A stretch of 64,000 bases of DNA, from the NCBI GenBank assembly GCA_041753075.1, contig JBGSVE010000095.1, forward strand, positions 1 to 64,000, in the 5' to 3' direction. The DNA is from UBA6163 sp041753075 (lineage in GTDB: Bacteria; Planctomycetota; Planctomycetia; Pirellulales; Pirellulaceae). Positions 9,113-18,844 of the stretch are shown one piece after another. The notes below the pieces were generated by a model that made no database searches, was not told the origin of the DNA, and saw nothing but the letters and a program-made list of their open reading frames with translations. How positions within the stretch are numbered: the stretch's first letter is position 1; every line of letters begins with the position of its first letter. The translations under genes and the position numbers were made by a program.

Positions 9113-10204
9113 ATGCCCGCTTCGATTCTTGGTCTTGGTGTCGCCGCACCGCCGCATAGCATTGAGCGTGACCAATCGATTGCCTTTGCACAGAAGTTGT
9201 TATTTGAGCCACCGCGCGAGGCACGCGTTTTACCGGCGCTGTATCGCATGACTTCGGTCCAGCGGCGCGGCAGCGTGCTGCTCGAAGAGACCGACGGTGC
9301 GATCATCGTCGATCAAAACTTTTACTGCGAAGCGGACAGCAACGATCAATTCGGACCGACGACGAAAACAAGATCCGACCTGTATTCATGCCAAGCTGTG
9401 CCGCTGGGTCGTATTGCCGCTGAAGCGGCGCTAAGCGAATCGCAGCTCGCGTCGTCCGAGATCACGCATTTGGTGGTTGTCACCTGCACCGGATTTTACG
9501 CGCCGGGTGTTGATGTTGAGTTGATCGAGCAATTGCAATTGCATCCCGAGACCCAGCGCGTTCAAGTCGGCTTCATGGGTTGTCATGGTGCGATCAATGG
9601 TCTCCGCGTTGCGCTGGGTCTTGTTGCCGCTGAGCCCAATGCAAAAGTACTTGTCGTGTCAATTGAATTATGCAGTCTGCATTATCAATATGGCTGGGAT
9701 CCCGATCGCGTGGTCAGCAACGCGATCTTTGCCGATGGAGCCGGAGCGGTTGTGGTCGCCGGCGATTCCGCGGACGACTCGCTACCGAGTTTGACGGCGA
9801 CGGGTTCACGGCTCGTTGCCGACACCAAGTACGCAATGACCTGGCGCATTGGCGACCACGGTTACGCGATGACACTTTCCGCCGAAGTGCCGGGATTGAT
9901 CGAAGCAAAACTGCTCGACTATATCGGCGACTGGTTGGGCCGCAGTGGACTGACGATCGGTGACATCGGGGGTTGGGCCGTGCATCCAGGAGGGCCACGA
10001 ATTTTGCGCGCCGTTGAAACTTCGCTGCAACTATCCGAGTCGGCGCTGGCAACCTCGCGTAAAGTATTGGCTGAGCATGGCAACATGTCATCGGCGACAA
10101 TGATCTTTATCCTGAGGCACTTCATGGACCAGAGCGTCAAGCGACCGTGGTTGATGCTTGGTTTTGGCCCTGGGCTTGAAATTGAAGTTGCATTGATTCG
10201 ATAG
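9113..10204 (+). CDS. Type III polyketide synthase
   Basis: A 363-residue chalcone/stilbene-synthase-fold enzyme with the intact catalytic triad: Cys157 (GFMGCHGAINGL), His291 (WAVHPGGPRI) and Asn324 (EHGNMSSATM). The C-terminal loop LMLGFGPGLEIE matches the family GFGPG motif. Such enzymes extend an acyl-CoA starter with malonyl units and cyclise to alkylresorcinols, alkylpyrones or similar. With the upstream methyltransferase and oxidoreductase it forms a compact phenolic-lipid/quinone pathway resembling srsABC or bpsAB, although gene order differs (MT-Ox-PKS). Starter length cannot be predicted. The start codon is ATG; the ribosome site is weak. Confidence 0.95.
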   Translation: MPASILGLGVAAPPHSIERDQSIAFAQKLLFEPPREARVLPALYRMTSVQRRGSVLLEETDGAIIVDQNFYCEADSNDQFGPTTKTRSDLYSCQAVPLGRIAAEAALSESQLASSEITHLVVVTCTGFYAPGVDVELIEQLQLHPETQRVQVGFMGCHGAINGLRVALGLVAAEPNAKVLVVSIELCSLHYQYGWDPDRVVSNAIFADGAGAVVVAGDSADDSLPSLTATGSRLVADTKYAMTWRIGDHGYAMTLSAEVPGLIEAKLLDYIGDWLGRSGLTIGDIGGWAVHPGGPRILRAVETSLQLSESALATSRKVLAEHGNMSSATMIFILRHFMDQSVKRPWLMLGFGPGLEIEVALIR

Positions 10205-10227
10205 CTTGTGACGATAGGCGGTGAATC

Positions 10228-12027
10228 GTGGGACGACGCCAACAAACCATCACCGATTGGGCCGCAATCGCCGTTTGCCCCTCGCTGATCGTGCTGTTAA
10301 TTTCCAGTCTTGTCTATTTCATCGTCCTGTGCGTTTATCGCGGCGAGTTCTCCGGTCGAATTGGTTACATCTGGTTCATGTTCATTCTCGGCGCCGTCGG
10401 AATCGCGCGATTGTCGATTGAACAAAGCCGCAAGTATGCGTTTGGTTATGCGGCGGCGCTCGGCTGCGCAACCTTCGTCGTGCTGTCTCGCTTCATCTCG
10501 GTCAGCGGCCCGGCCGCAGCATTCACTCCGTTGCTGAACGGCGCGATTATCGGGTTGGTTTGGTTTTTAGCCGACCGCATCACGTTTGATTGCACGCTGA
10601 TCGATGAAGACGCCGATGCCAGCGACCGCGGGCTGTTGGACGGCTTGACCGAAACAACGCCTGACGCCGACACCGATGCCAAACAACAAGCCAGCAGACG
10701 GCGCGGTCACCAACCCGGACGCACCGTACTGTGGTTGACGGCGGCAGCGCTGCCGCTTTTTGGTTTTGGCCAAGCGATGGTGCCGTCAAGCGGTTCGTGG
10801 CAAGCGTCGGCGACGTTCGCGCTGGCCGTCTACCTGTTCGCCGCACTTTCGCTGTTGGTGACAACCAGTTTCTTGGGTGTGCGTCGTTATTTGCGCCAGC
10901 GTGGCGTCGATATGCCCGCCAACGTTTCAGCGTCGTGGTTGCTTGGTGGTGTGGGCATGACGGCGGTGCTGCTAATGCTTTGCTTTTTCATTCCGCAACC
11001 GGGAAAAATGTTGGCCAGTTTCGAGTTGCCCAAAACGATCCAGTCGCCCGAATGGTTAAAGCCGAGCCAATTCGGTTGGGGCGGTGAAGGCACCAAGCAA
11101 GAAGACAGCCAACCACAAGCCGCACCCGCTCCGCCGCCACCCGATTCCGATGCCAAAGCCAGTGACGCAGGCCAGGGTGATCCGAAAGAGCTTGGTGGCA
11201 CCAAGCCCGGCGAAAAGACCGGTGCCGGTGAAACCAAAGGTTCGAAGCAGTCGGAAAAGCCGAGCGGTGGAGAAGCGGGCGATAAGAGCGAAGCGGGCGA
11301 TAAGAGCGAGGCTGGCGAGAAGAGCGAATCGGATCAGAAGGGCCAGACCGGCGATCAAGGTAAACAAGGTGACCAGAAATCGGACGACCAAAGTTCACCG
11401 GACGCGAAGTCGGATCAATCCGAACAAGAAAAATCGGCTGATCAATCGAGCGAATCAGATCCGTCGGGCGAAGAGTCCGACTCGCCAAAACAATCGCCTG
11501 CACCGGAGCCCGCACCGTCGCCGCTCAGCAATGTTTTGCCCGCGCTGGGCAATCTGATTAAATTTGCGATTTATGCCGTACTGATTGCTGTGCTGATCGC
11601 GTTCATTTACATCCAGCGACACGAAATTGCTCGGCTGTGGGCAATTCTGCTGGCGCTGTTGAGGGGCGAATCGCAGCGCGATGCGATCAGCAATTGGCAA
11701 GCCGAAATGATTGACCCGGCGGCTCCCCCGCGCCCGTTTTCGTCGTTTCGCAATCCGCTGGGTGGCCCGGTTGACTCGCGCGAGGCGATTATTGTCACCT
11801 ACCAAGCCGCCGAAGCATGGTGGCGTGAGCATGGCCAATCACGCCGTGCCGATGAAACGCCGCAGGAATTCTCGCGACGACTGCGTCAATCGGTGCCAAC
11901 TTCTGACTCCGCGATGGTGCGATTGACCGATGCGTACAACCGGCTTGTTTATGGCAATCAAATGCCACAAAAACTCGACCTCGAAGCCGCCGCCGATGTC
12001 TGGAAGTCGTTCAAATCCTCAAGTTAA
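10228..12027 (+). CDS. DUF4129 membrane protein with low-complexity linker
   Basis: A 599-residue protein starting at GTG 24 bases after the PKS gene. The first ~270 residues contain about six membrane helices. A disordered Lys/Ser/Glu/Gly/Asp linker (~285-430) follows, with short tandem repeats (GDKSEA). Another helix (LIKFAIYAVLIAVLIAFIYI) leads into a cytosolic C terminus that fits DUF4129 (AIIVTYQAAEAWWREHGQ ... TPQEFSRRLR ... LTDAYNRLVYG). DUF4129 proteins usually neighbour transglutaminase/MoxR/DUF58 genes; none is adjacent here. Close spacing suggests it is the last gene of the PKS operon, but a functional link is not shown. Confidence 0.8.
   Translation: MGRRQQTITDWAAIAVCPSLIVLLISSLVYFIVLCVYRGEFSGRIGYIWFMFILGAVGIARLSIEQSRKYAFGYAAALGCATFVVLSRFISVSGPAAAFTPLLNGAIIGLVWFLADRITFDCTLIDEDADASDRGLLDGLTETTPDADTDAKQQASRRRGHQPGRTVLWLTAAALPLFGFGQAMVPSSGSWQASATFALAVYLFAALSLLVTTSFLGVRRYLRQRGVDMPANVSASWLLGGVGMTAVLLMLCFFIPQPGKMLASFELPKTIQSPEWLKPSQFGWGGEGTKQEDSQPQAAPAPPPPDSDAKASDAGQGDPKELGGTKPGEKTGAGETKGSKQSEKPSGGEAGDKSEAGDKSEAGEKSESDQKGQTGDQGKQGDQKSDDQSSPDAKSDQSEQEKSADQSSESDPSGEESDSPKQSPAPEPAPSPLSNVLPALGNLIKFAIYAVLIAVLIAFIYIQRHEIARLWAILLALLRGESQRDAISNWQAEMIDPAAPPRPFSSFRNPLGGPVDSREAIIVTYQAAEAWWREHGQSRRADETPQEFSRRLRQSVPTSDSAMVRLTDAYNRLVYGNQMPQKLDLEAAADVWKSFKSSS
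11272..11325. repeat. 18-bp tandem repeats in DUF4129 linker
   Basis: Three consecutive 18-base units, gaagcgggcgataagagc, the same again, then a diverged gaggctggcgagaagagc. They encode EAGDKS, EAGDKS, EAGEKS in the charged linker. This is likely replication-slippage expansion. Confidence 0.85.
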
Positions 12028-12273
12028 ACCGGTGAATGCTCGTACTCGCGAGCTTTCGCCAGCTGTTTGGTGGCTGGTCATTGTCAATGCCGTGAAGCTT
12101 TCTTCGATTTTTCATAAAAAAACGCTTGCGTCGCTGACTTGGCCATTGATGACGGGTTAAAGGGTAGTTAGTGTTAATTACTGATGGCAAGATGTTACGA
12201 TTATACAGCCTGATTGCGATGTCGCGACGGGGTTTTGCCAATGGCGTATAGCGCAGATCAACAGAGGCGATTT

Positions 12274-13017
12274 ATGAATTTTTCACGATGGTTTTTAGGC
12301 TGCGTATTGTTGGTGTCGTCGACTCAAATGGGTTTTGCGGCAACGTTTGCGGGTAACGGCAACTCGGGTTTTGGTGGAGTTATCGGTACTGGGACGCTCG
12401 ATTTGACCAACTCGGGATTGGCCGCCAGCGGGACACTGACTCGGGGCGCTGGCAGCCTCAACGACGCTGCGGTGTTCTACATCGACTCGGTAGCCGGCGG
12501 CTTTGCTTCGACTGCCACGTTCGATGATACGGCGGATCCTTTGCGTCGGGCGATTTCCGGCTTCGACGGGGTCAATCGTTCGACGGTCAACTTCGCCTCG
12601 GGATTTGGTGCCGATTTTTCGGTTGCCATTGACAGCGGGTTCGCTGGATTGTGGGCGCTCAGTGGTACGGGGTCGCACACCTTTGTTGCACCTGCAAATC
12701 TTTCACCGACTGGTAATCCAAACTCAAACACGTTTACGTTTTCATTCAGTTTGGCGGACCTTGGACTTGTTGCTGGTGACTCGTTCGACTTTGTCGGCAC
12801 TTACCTGAATTCGGGAAATGTCTTTCGTTCGGATGAAGCATTTGGCGGCGGTATTGCCGGGGGCAATCCTGGCCAGTCGTCAGTCGCGTTCAGCGACTTT
12901 CAAACGTTTCAATCAACGGCCGCCGTTCCCGAGCCGTCCTCGTTTTTGCTTGTGGGATTGGCGATTTCTGCCTACAGCGCTCGGCGCCGATACAAGCAGT
13001 CTCGAGCCGCTTCCTGA
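12274..13017 (+). CDS. PEP-CTERM sorting-domain protein
   Basis: A ~247-residue exported protein. The start at 12274 (MNFSRWFLGCVLLVSSTQMG) gives a clean signal peptide and has an agaggcg ribosome site; the frame stays open 20 codons further upstream. The mature part is Gly/Ser/Thr/Asn-rich beta sequence without a recognisable catalytic domain. The end reads VPEPSSFLLVGLAISAYSAR RRYK: the VPEP motif, a membrane helix and a basic stop, the sorting signal cleaved by exosortase in bacteria making extracellular polymers. No exosortase gene is in the window. It precedes the giant GH13 protein by ~30 bases and could be co-expressed. Confidence 0.88.
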   Translation: MNFSRWFLGCVLLVSSTQMGFAATFAGNGNSGFGGVIGTGTLDLTNSGLAASGTLTRGAGSLNDAAVFYIDSVAGGFASTATFDDTADPLRRAISGFDGVNRSTVNFASGFGADFSVAIDSGFAGLWALSGTGSHTFVAPANLSPTGNPNSNTFTFSFSLADLGLVAGDSFDFVGTYLNSGNVFRSDEAFGGGIAGGNPGQSSVAFSDFQTFQSTAAVPEPSSFLLVGLAISAYSARRRYKQSRAAS

Positions 13018-13048
13018 TATCGGCCACGTTCGTTGAGAAGTCGGTACG

Positions 13049-16000
13049 ATGCCCAGAACTAGCCAGTCGCATCAGCGGCGAAGGAGCGACCTTCGCCGCT
13101 GCATCCGCTTTGAAACGTTGGAAACTCGCAAGCTGATGGCGAGCGTTTCCGCACCAGCGATTTTGCAGTGGTTCGACGGTTCATTTGGCACTATTGAAGA
13201 TCGCACACCCGATATTTTTGCTGCGGGATACGGTGCCGTTTGGTTGCCACCCCCAGGCCGAGCCGACTCCGGTGGGTTTTCGGTCGGGTATGACGTTTAT
13301 GATCGATTCGACTTGGGCAGGCCAGACAATCCGACGTTGTACGGAACCGAAACGGGCCTGAAAACATTGGCGTCGGTGTTTGATGCGGCGGGTGTCAGCT
13401 TGCATGTTGACACGGTGATCAATCACGCTGGCTTTTCTGACTTGGCAACACCCGGATTTGCCGCCGCCGGTGGTTATCCGGGCTTGGCAATCACCTTGCC
13501 CAATTCAATTGACGGCGATTTTCACTCGTCGTTTGCTTCCGGGGACCTGGATGGCAGGTTATCGGGGCTGGTTGACATTGATCATACGACCAATCACCAA
13601 TTCATTCGGCAACCGGTTGACGCCAGCGACCCACGAAATATTCCTGCTGGCGTGACACCTGCGTTTGGTCGCTTGGCCAATGAGCCAACCGCGGGCAATC
13701 GACGTTTTTATCCCGATCGCGACCTTGACCCGATTTTGTTGTTCGATCCAACGACCGGTGAGCAAGGGATTGCGGTGTATCCGTTTAATTCAGCCTGCGA
13801 TTCTTGTGGCGATGCGGTTACGGACAGTGCGCTCGGATACGAACTCCGCTACTTGCAATGGTTGGTCCAGGAGATCGGCGTAGATGGATTGCGAATCGAC
13901 GCGGCTAAACACTTTGAACAATTCGTTTTTAACTTCATTGACCGCGCGGTTTATCGGTCGAACCCCCGATTGCTGCTTGATGGATCGGTTGACCACGTGT
14001 TTAGTTACAGCGAGGTGTTTGATGGCAATCGTGATACGTTGTTGTCCTACGTTCGCAAGGACATCAATCCAGCGGACCCCGGACGTATCGGCGGCAATCG
14101 TGATGCGTTGGATTTTAGCGCGTTCTTTGCAATTCGATCCAACTTAAGTGCTGCGGGTACGCCGAACGCTTGGGTGAACATTCGTGATTCGTTGCTCGAC
14201 CTTCGCGACGACGGGATCCACAACGGTTCAGCCGGCGTGTTGTTCGTTGGCAGCCACGACGAGCAGGGACCGAGCGAGTTGAATAACGTGGCGCATGCGT
14301 TTGCTTTGTTGTATCCCGGCAACACGGTCGTTTATCTCAACGGCAAGGAGTTTGGCGACAATCGCGATTTCCCCAAAGATGGTCGCGGCGATGCGTTGGG
14401 CGGCGTTTACGGCGACGCCATCGAGCGGCTGGTTGAAATTCGCAACACGCATGGCCGCGGCGATTTTCGTGAACGCTGGATTGATAACCAAGGGCTGTAC
14501 GTTTACGAGCGCGAGAGTTCGGCGGTGGTCGGCCTTTCGAATCGAGGTGATGGTGGGTTTGACCAACGCACCGTTAATGTCGCATTTGCTCCTGGCACTA
14601 GGCTGATCGAGTTAACGGGCAATGCCGCCAATCCGATCGTTGATCCGTTTAACGATATTCCTGAAGTCGTGACTGTTTCCTCCAGTGGCACGATTGATAT
14701 TCGCGTGCCGCGCAACCGCAACGCCAGCGGCGATTTCCACGGTAACGGTTACGTGATTTATGGCTTGGCCGCTCCCCAGGCCGCCGCTGAATTGCAAATC
14801 CTTGGCAGCAGCGGCGTGTTGGCCGGTTCTACACCGGCGGCGAATGATTTTGCCAATGGCACAACGCGTTTGTCCGACATTCACGTCATTTCGGCGGACA
14901 CATTTCAAACTCGCTTGCTAACGAACGAGGTCCGCTTACTGGGGCTCGAATCATTGCGAGATATCTTTGCCGACGGCGACAGTGCGCTACTGAAGCTTGA
15001 TGGTGGCGTCGATATCAACGGCAGCGGTCAAGTCGATTTCGTTGGTCCGGCGGATTCCAGTTATGGATTTGAAACATTCGGCGACAAGTCTTCGCCGCTG
15101 ATTGGGCCAGGTGGAATCATTGGGCCGCGAGGTGACGGCGAGTTCTTGCAAACCATTGACGCAAGCGAATTGTCCGAGGGAATCCATTTCCTGACGGCGC
15201 GCGCGTTTCGGCATCGCACCGATGGCGGACCGGAGGTCTACAGTGACTTCCGCCAATCGGTTTATGTCGATCGCTTGGCCCCCGAGTCTGCGGTTGAAAG
15301 TTTTTTGCCTTACGAAGCAGGCGTAAACGAGAACCGCGACTTAGTTGTGCAGTCGCTTGACAAGACCGCCGACTCGGTCCATGTGTTTCTGAATTTGCCT
15401 GCTGCACTAACGGATGCACAGGTGCTTGACTTGGTTAGTCAAGGACAAGGCAGTGCTCGTCAAATTGATCGTGACAAATTCATTTTTGGTTTTAACGGAG
15501 TGACCCACGGAAACAACGTCGCGACGATCGTCACTTTTGAGCAAACCGGCAATCGCAATGTGCAGCGAGTGCCGGGCTTGTTCACCTCGACAATCATTGG
15601 CGCGGGACTGGGCGACATCGATTTTGACGGCGATATCGACATCTCCGACAAGCGTGCGCTGGAGCAATTGATAACGCTCAATAACTCGGTCTTCAATGCT
15701 GCCGCCGACTTCAACGCCGACGGCCGAATCGATGGCGAAGACTATCGCCGATTCTTGGACGTCTATGTCGATCGCTTGTCGGGGCCGGTCGATTTTGGCG
15801 ACGCCCCGGTTGCGTTTTTGCACCCCTACTTTTCTCGCGTTACGCCGGAGCAGCCAGACATGGTTTTATTGTCGGCCGGTGGCATCAATGAACCGCCATC
15901 GGCTGAAATTCCATTGGACATTGGTGGCCTTCGTCGTGACGACACGGCGAGCGATTCGCTTTATTTTCGCTTCACCGCGACGGCCATTTCTTCGGCGGGC

Positions 16001-17665
16001 AACAACCTCGTCGGCACCTTCGCCGGACTGCAGTTGTTTGCTGGCGAGGTCGAACGTCTCGGCGTTGGCAATCGCTTCAGCTCGTCGTTATGGAGTTACT
16101 TTGGAGGGTCCGAAGGTGATCTGAATTCATCTCAACCGACAACTGCCGGTGGCCAAGAAACAATCTCAACCAACGTCTCACGAACCATTCAGGTTAAGGT
16201 GCGTTACTTGCCCGGAGGCGATGACGAAATCACGATTTGGTTGTCGCCGCTGGATGCACTTGATAACGGGCAAAGCAGCGACGCGACGACGTTCTTCACC
16301 GCCGATGCGTCGTTCGATGGCGTGCGTTTGCGGTTGGGCAGTGACAACAACGCCGCGACCTGGACGTTCTCTGACATTTTGATTTCGCAGCAGCTTAAGC
16401 CGGGGCCCGCCCACGCGATCGATGGGCCATTGGCGTTGGGCGCGTTCGTCGATCCGGATGGTGGCCAGCAAAGCTCGCCAACCGCGTCAGGTGACGATGA
16501 CGATGGCAACGACGATGACGATGGCTTCCAATTCACCAGCACAGCGATCGCTGGTCAAACTTGGCCGATTCGCATCACGTCAACACAACCCGGCAAACTC
16601 GATGGCTGGATTGACTACAATCAAAACGGCACCTTCGATCAACCCGGCGAGCACATCGGTGGCGGTGAATCGATCGTCGTGACCGCTGGGCTCAACCTGT
16701 TGAACGTCGCCGTTCCGGCGTCGGCTTTGAATGGGCTAACGTTTGCTCGCTTTCGTATCAGCTCCGCGGGTGATTTGATGCCGGATTCGTATGCCTTCGA
16801 TGGCGAAGTCGAAGATTATCAAATTCAGGTGGTCAACTTGGCTCCACGAATTAGCGGCGTATGGATCGCCGCGGCAAATTGGTCATTGGCATTTCGCAAT
16901 CGTCTGGACTCAGTCAATTCATTGGGCTTTAGAGTGCCATTCGGTTCCAGCCAATTAGCCACACTGCCCTGGCCTGGGGTCAGTCGAATCCACATCGGCT
17001 TCGATGAAGATGTCTCCGCATCGGTGACTGAGCAGGCATTTGCGTTGGTTGGTACGAATGTGGCTAATTATCCATTTACAGTCGCCTATAACGCGGCGAC
17101 TAATATTGCCACACTGGAATTAAGCCAAGCGATCGCGGTTGATAAGATCCGGCTACTTGTATGGGACCAAATCCAAGACCCTGCGGGACAATCACTCGAC
17201 GGCGACTTCGATACCGCATCGGGAGTCACCAAGACTGGAAACGGAACTCCGGGAGGGAACTTCAATTTCCGATTTAATGTGTTGCCCGGCGACATACTTT
17301 CTGACAATTTGGTCAACGGTGGAGACTTACCTGGGTTTGCCAGTGCGTTCAATTCGTCACCGGGGGAAACCCGATACAATCCCCGCGCCGATCTCAACGG
17401 CGATGGGGTGGTTTCCGGAGCCGATCTACCTTCGTTTGCAACTTTTTTTCTGCTGAGCGTCCCTATGGCCGAACCACCTACGCCGCCTCAACCGGGACTA
17501 TCCCAGCCCGAGCGCCGCGATTCTTTAAAACCGCAAAAACGCAAGTCGTTACTGGCTTGGCCAATCGCTGACCAACGAAGCATGGACTTGCAATTACTCA
17601 AGGCACGGGATCAATATTTCTTGGGCTTGTCTCGGTTGCCCGCGTCACTGGATGCCGCGGTATAG
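13049..17665 (+). CDS. Giant secreted GH13 (alpha-amylase family) multidomain protein
   Basis: A 1538-residue protein. The N terminus has the planctomycetal export-type leader RFETLETRKLMA. A GH13 barrel follows: region I HVDTVINH (121-126), region II GLRIDAAKH with nucleophile Asp284, region III SYSEVFDG with acid/base Glu322, region IV GSHDEQG with His403-Asp404. Then come beta-rich domains, a dockerin/EF-hand-like pair (DIDFDGDIDISDK, DFNADGRIDGEDY) near 855-905, a calcium-type acidic patch (DDDDGNDDDDG ~1150), a GEVED domain (GWIDYNQNGTFDQPGEH ... DGEVEDY), and a C-terminal second dockerin-like repeat (DLNGDGVVSGADLPSF). It is probably a surface or secreted glucan-active enzyme; the true substrate is unknown. 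Confidence 0.88.
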   Translation: MPRTSQSHQRRRSDLRRCIRFETLETRKLMASVSAPAILQWFDGSFGTIEDRTPDIFAAGYGAVWLPPPGRADSGGFSVGYDVYDRFDLGRPDNPTLYGTETGLKTLASVFDAAGVSLHVDTVINHAGFSDLATPGFAAAGGYPGLAITLPNSIDGDFHSSFASGDLDGRLSGLVDIDHTTNHQFIRQPVDASDPRNIPAGVTPAFGRLANEPTAGNRRFYPDRDLDPILLFDPTTGEQGIAVYPFNSACDSCGDAVTDSALGYELRYLQWLVQEIGVDGLRIDAAKHFEQFVFNFIDRAVYRSNPRLLLDGSVDHVFSYSEVFDGNRDTLLSYVRKDINPADPGRIGGNRDALDFSAFFAIRSNLSAAGTPNAWVNIRDSLLDLRDDGIHNGSAGVLFVGSHDEQGPSELNNVAHAFALLYPGNTVVYLNGKEFGDNRDFPKDGRGDALGGVYGDAIERLVEIRNTHGRGDFRERWIDNQGLYVYERESSAVVGLSNRGDGGFDQRTVNVAFAPGTRLIELTGNAANPIVDPFNDIPEVVTVSSSGTIDIRVPRNRNASGDFHGNGYVIYGLAAPQAAAELQILGSSGVLAGSTPAANDFANGTTRLSDIHVISADTFQTRLLTNEVRLLGLESLRDIFADGDSALLKLDGGVDINGSGQVDFVGPADSSYGFETFGDKSSPLIGPGGIIGPRGDGEFLQTIDASELSEGIHFLTARAFRHRTDGGPEVYSDFRQSVYVDRLAPESAVESFLPYEAGVNENRDLVVQSLDKTADSVHVFLNLPAALTDAQVLDLVSQGQGSARQIDRDKFIFGFNGVTHGNNVATIVTFEQTGNRNVQRVPGLFTSTIIGAGLGDIDFDGDIDISDKRALEQLITLNNSVFNAAADFNADGRIDGEDYRRFLDVYVDRLSGPVDFGDAPVAFLHPYFSRVTPEQPDMVLLSAGGINEPPSAEIPLDIGGLRRDDTASDSLYFRFTATAISSAGNNLVGTFAGLQLFAGEVERLGVGNRFSSSLWSYFGGSEGDLNSSQPTTAGGQETISTNVSRTIQVKVRYLPGGDDEITIWLSPLDALDNGQSSDATTFFTADASFDGVRLRLGSDNNAATWTFSDILISQQLKPGPAHAIDGPLALGAFVDPDGGQQSSPTASGDDDDGNDDDDGFQFTSTAIAGQTWPIRITSTQPGKLDGWIDYNQNGTFDQPGEHIGGGESIVVTAGLNLLNVAVPASALNGLTFARFRISSAGDLMPDSYAFDGEVEDYQIQVVNLAPRISGVWIAAANWSLAFRNRLDSVNSLGFRVPFGSSQLATLPWPGVSRIHIGFDEDVSASVTEQAFALVGTNVANYPFTVAYNAATNIATLELSQAIAVDKIRLLVWDQIQDPAGQSLDGDFDTASGVTKTGNGTPGGNFNFRFNVLPGDILSDNLVNGGDLPGFASAFNSSPGETRYNPRADLNGDGVVSGADLPSFATFFLLSVPMAEPPTPPQPGLSQPERRDSLKPQKRKSLLAWPIADQRSMDLQLLKARDQYFLGLSRLPASLDAAV

Positions 17666-17690
17666 ATAGGTCTAACCTCGATCAATTTGG

Positions 17691-18704
17691 CTATGGCGAA
17701 GGCAAGGCTTCGACTCGCTGCGTCAGCTCCGCCAAATCGATCGACTCGCCCTCGGCGGGAAACTTACCGTCGAGCAACCACCATCGTTCGGTGAACGAAG
17801 CCGACTCGCCCGGTGCGATGACTTCGGTGGGCCCGATTGGTTCGAGTTCAACCGCTTCACCTCGCGGTGCCGTCCAGGTGGAAATCGTTAGCGCCGCAAC
17901 TTCGGCATAGGCCCGATCGGGATGAGTGGGAAACTTTTTGATGAACAGCAGCCCCGACGTTTGCTGATGCGCCAGCCAGCCACGCATGCTGTCCATTCCT
18001 AGTTTTGGCGACAGTGGAGGACCAAGTAGTTCGACGAAGCCATCGCGGACGCGAACATTGGTATCGACCGGTTTGGTATTGATCAAACCGGAATCGTAGC
18101 GAACATAGCCATTAGGAAATCGACGCGTCGGGCTCAGCGGCACCAAAACAATTCCGGCACCTTTGGCCAACGTGCGACTCCAATGACAATAACGAACGGT
18201 TTGGTCCGAGACATTGATGATCCGCTGGGTGACAATCAACTGCGAGTCACGGGAACTGAGTTGGAAGTCGCGCTCCAGCCGCACGCCCGTATTGGGGCAA
18301 TCTTCGCTGGTCAAGCGAATGTGCAGCGGCGCGACCAGTTCGCTTTGCCAAATTCCGCGAAACAGTACGTCGCGCTTCGGCACAATCATCTCGGGGCCAA
18401 TATCGAAGCGACCGCCCGACGGATCCCATTTCCACGCTTCGGTTGGTTCATCAACAGCCATGTCGAAGTTGGATACAAAAATCGCATTCTTGCCGCCGAG
18501 CGAATACTCAAGCACTCGTCCGCCGAGCTGGGGACAAAGCACAACGCGGGTCTCTTGATTGCTGAGCACAGGACAATGTTGATACCTACCAAAATCGATC
18601 GTCGTCATGGCCGCTGGTTCGTCTGCGAAACCACTCGAGTTGCCAAGTAACAGGATCAGCGCATAACACGACAACAAAATTCGGTCCAGCGACAAAAAGT
18701 GCAT
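17691..18704 (-). CDS. Exported DUF4380-like protein
   Basis: About 337 residues from the ATG at 18704 (MHFLSLDRILLSCYALILLL), which gives a signal peptide ending near FADE; the frame extends upstream without a better start. The sequence GRYQHCPVLSNQETRVVLCPQLGGRVLEYSLGGKN recalls DUF4380 and galactose-mutarotase-like folds that keep the 'GGRVL.YSL.G.N' pattern. Later segments (SFTERWWLLDG) fit the same beta-sandwich. The function is unknown; a periplasmic carbohydrate-binding or epimerase-like role is a guess. It is convergent with the GH13 gene (25 bases apart) and divergent from the dehydrogenase gene. Confidence 0.65.
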   Translation of the reverse strand: MHFLSLDRILLSCYALILLLGNSSGFADEPAAMTTIDFGRYQHCPVLSNQETRVVLCPQLGGRVLEYSLGGKNAIFVSNFDMAVDEPTEAWKWDPSGGRFDIGPEMIVPKRDVLFRGIWQSELVAPLHIRLTSEDCPNTGVRLERDFQLSSRDSQLIVTQRIINVSDQTVRYCHWSRTLAKGAGIVLVPLSPTRRFPNGYVRYDSGLINTKPVDTNVRVRDGFVELLGPPLSPKLGMDSMRGWLAHQQTSGLLFIKKFPTHPDRAYAEVAALTISTWTAPRGEAVELEPIGPTEVIAPGESASFTERWWLLDGKFPAEGESIDLAELTQRVEALPSP

Positions 18705-18844
18705 CAGACGCTCAGTGGTAGACGGTAAATGGATTAGATACGGCGGCAAAACGCTTTCTGTTATAGTCGGAAGTCTAGTCGAATGTCGAGTAAACTGCGT
18801 TCTCAACCCGGTTCCATTGAGTTGGTCTTGTCGGCAACATTCCC

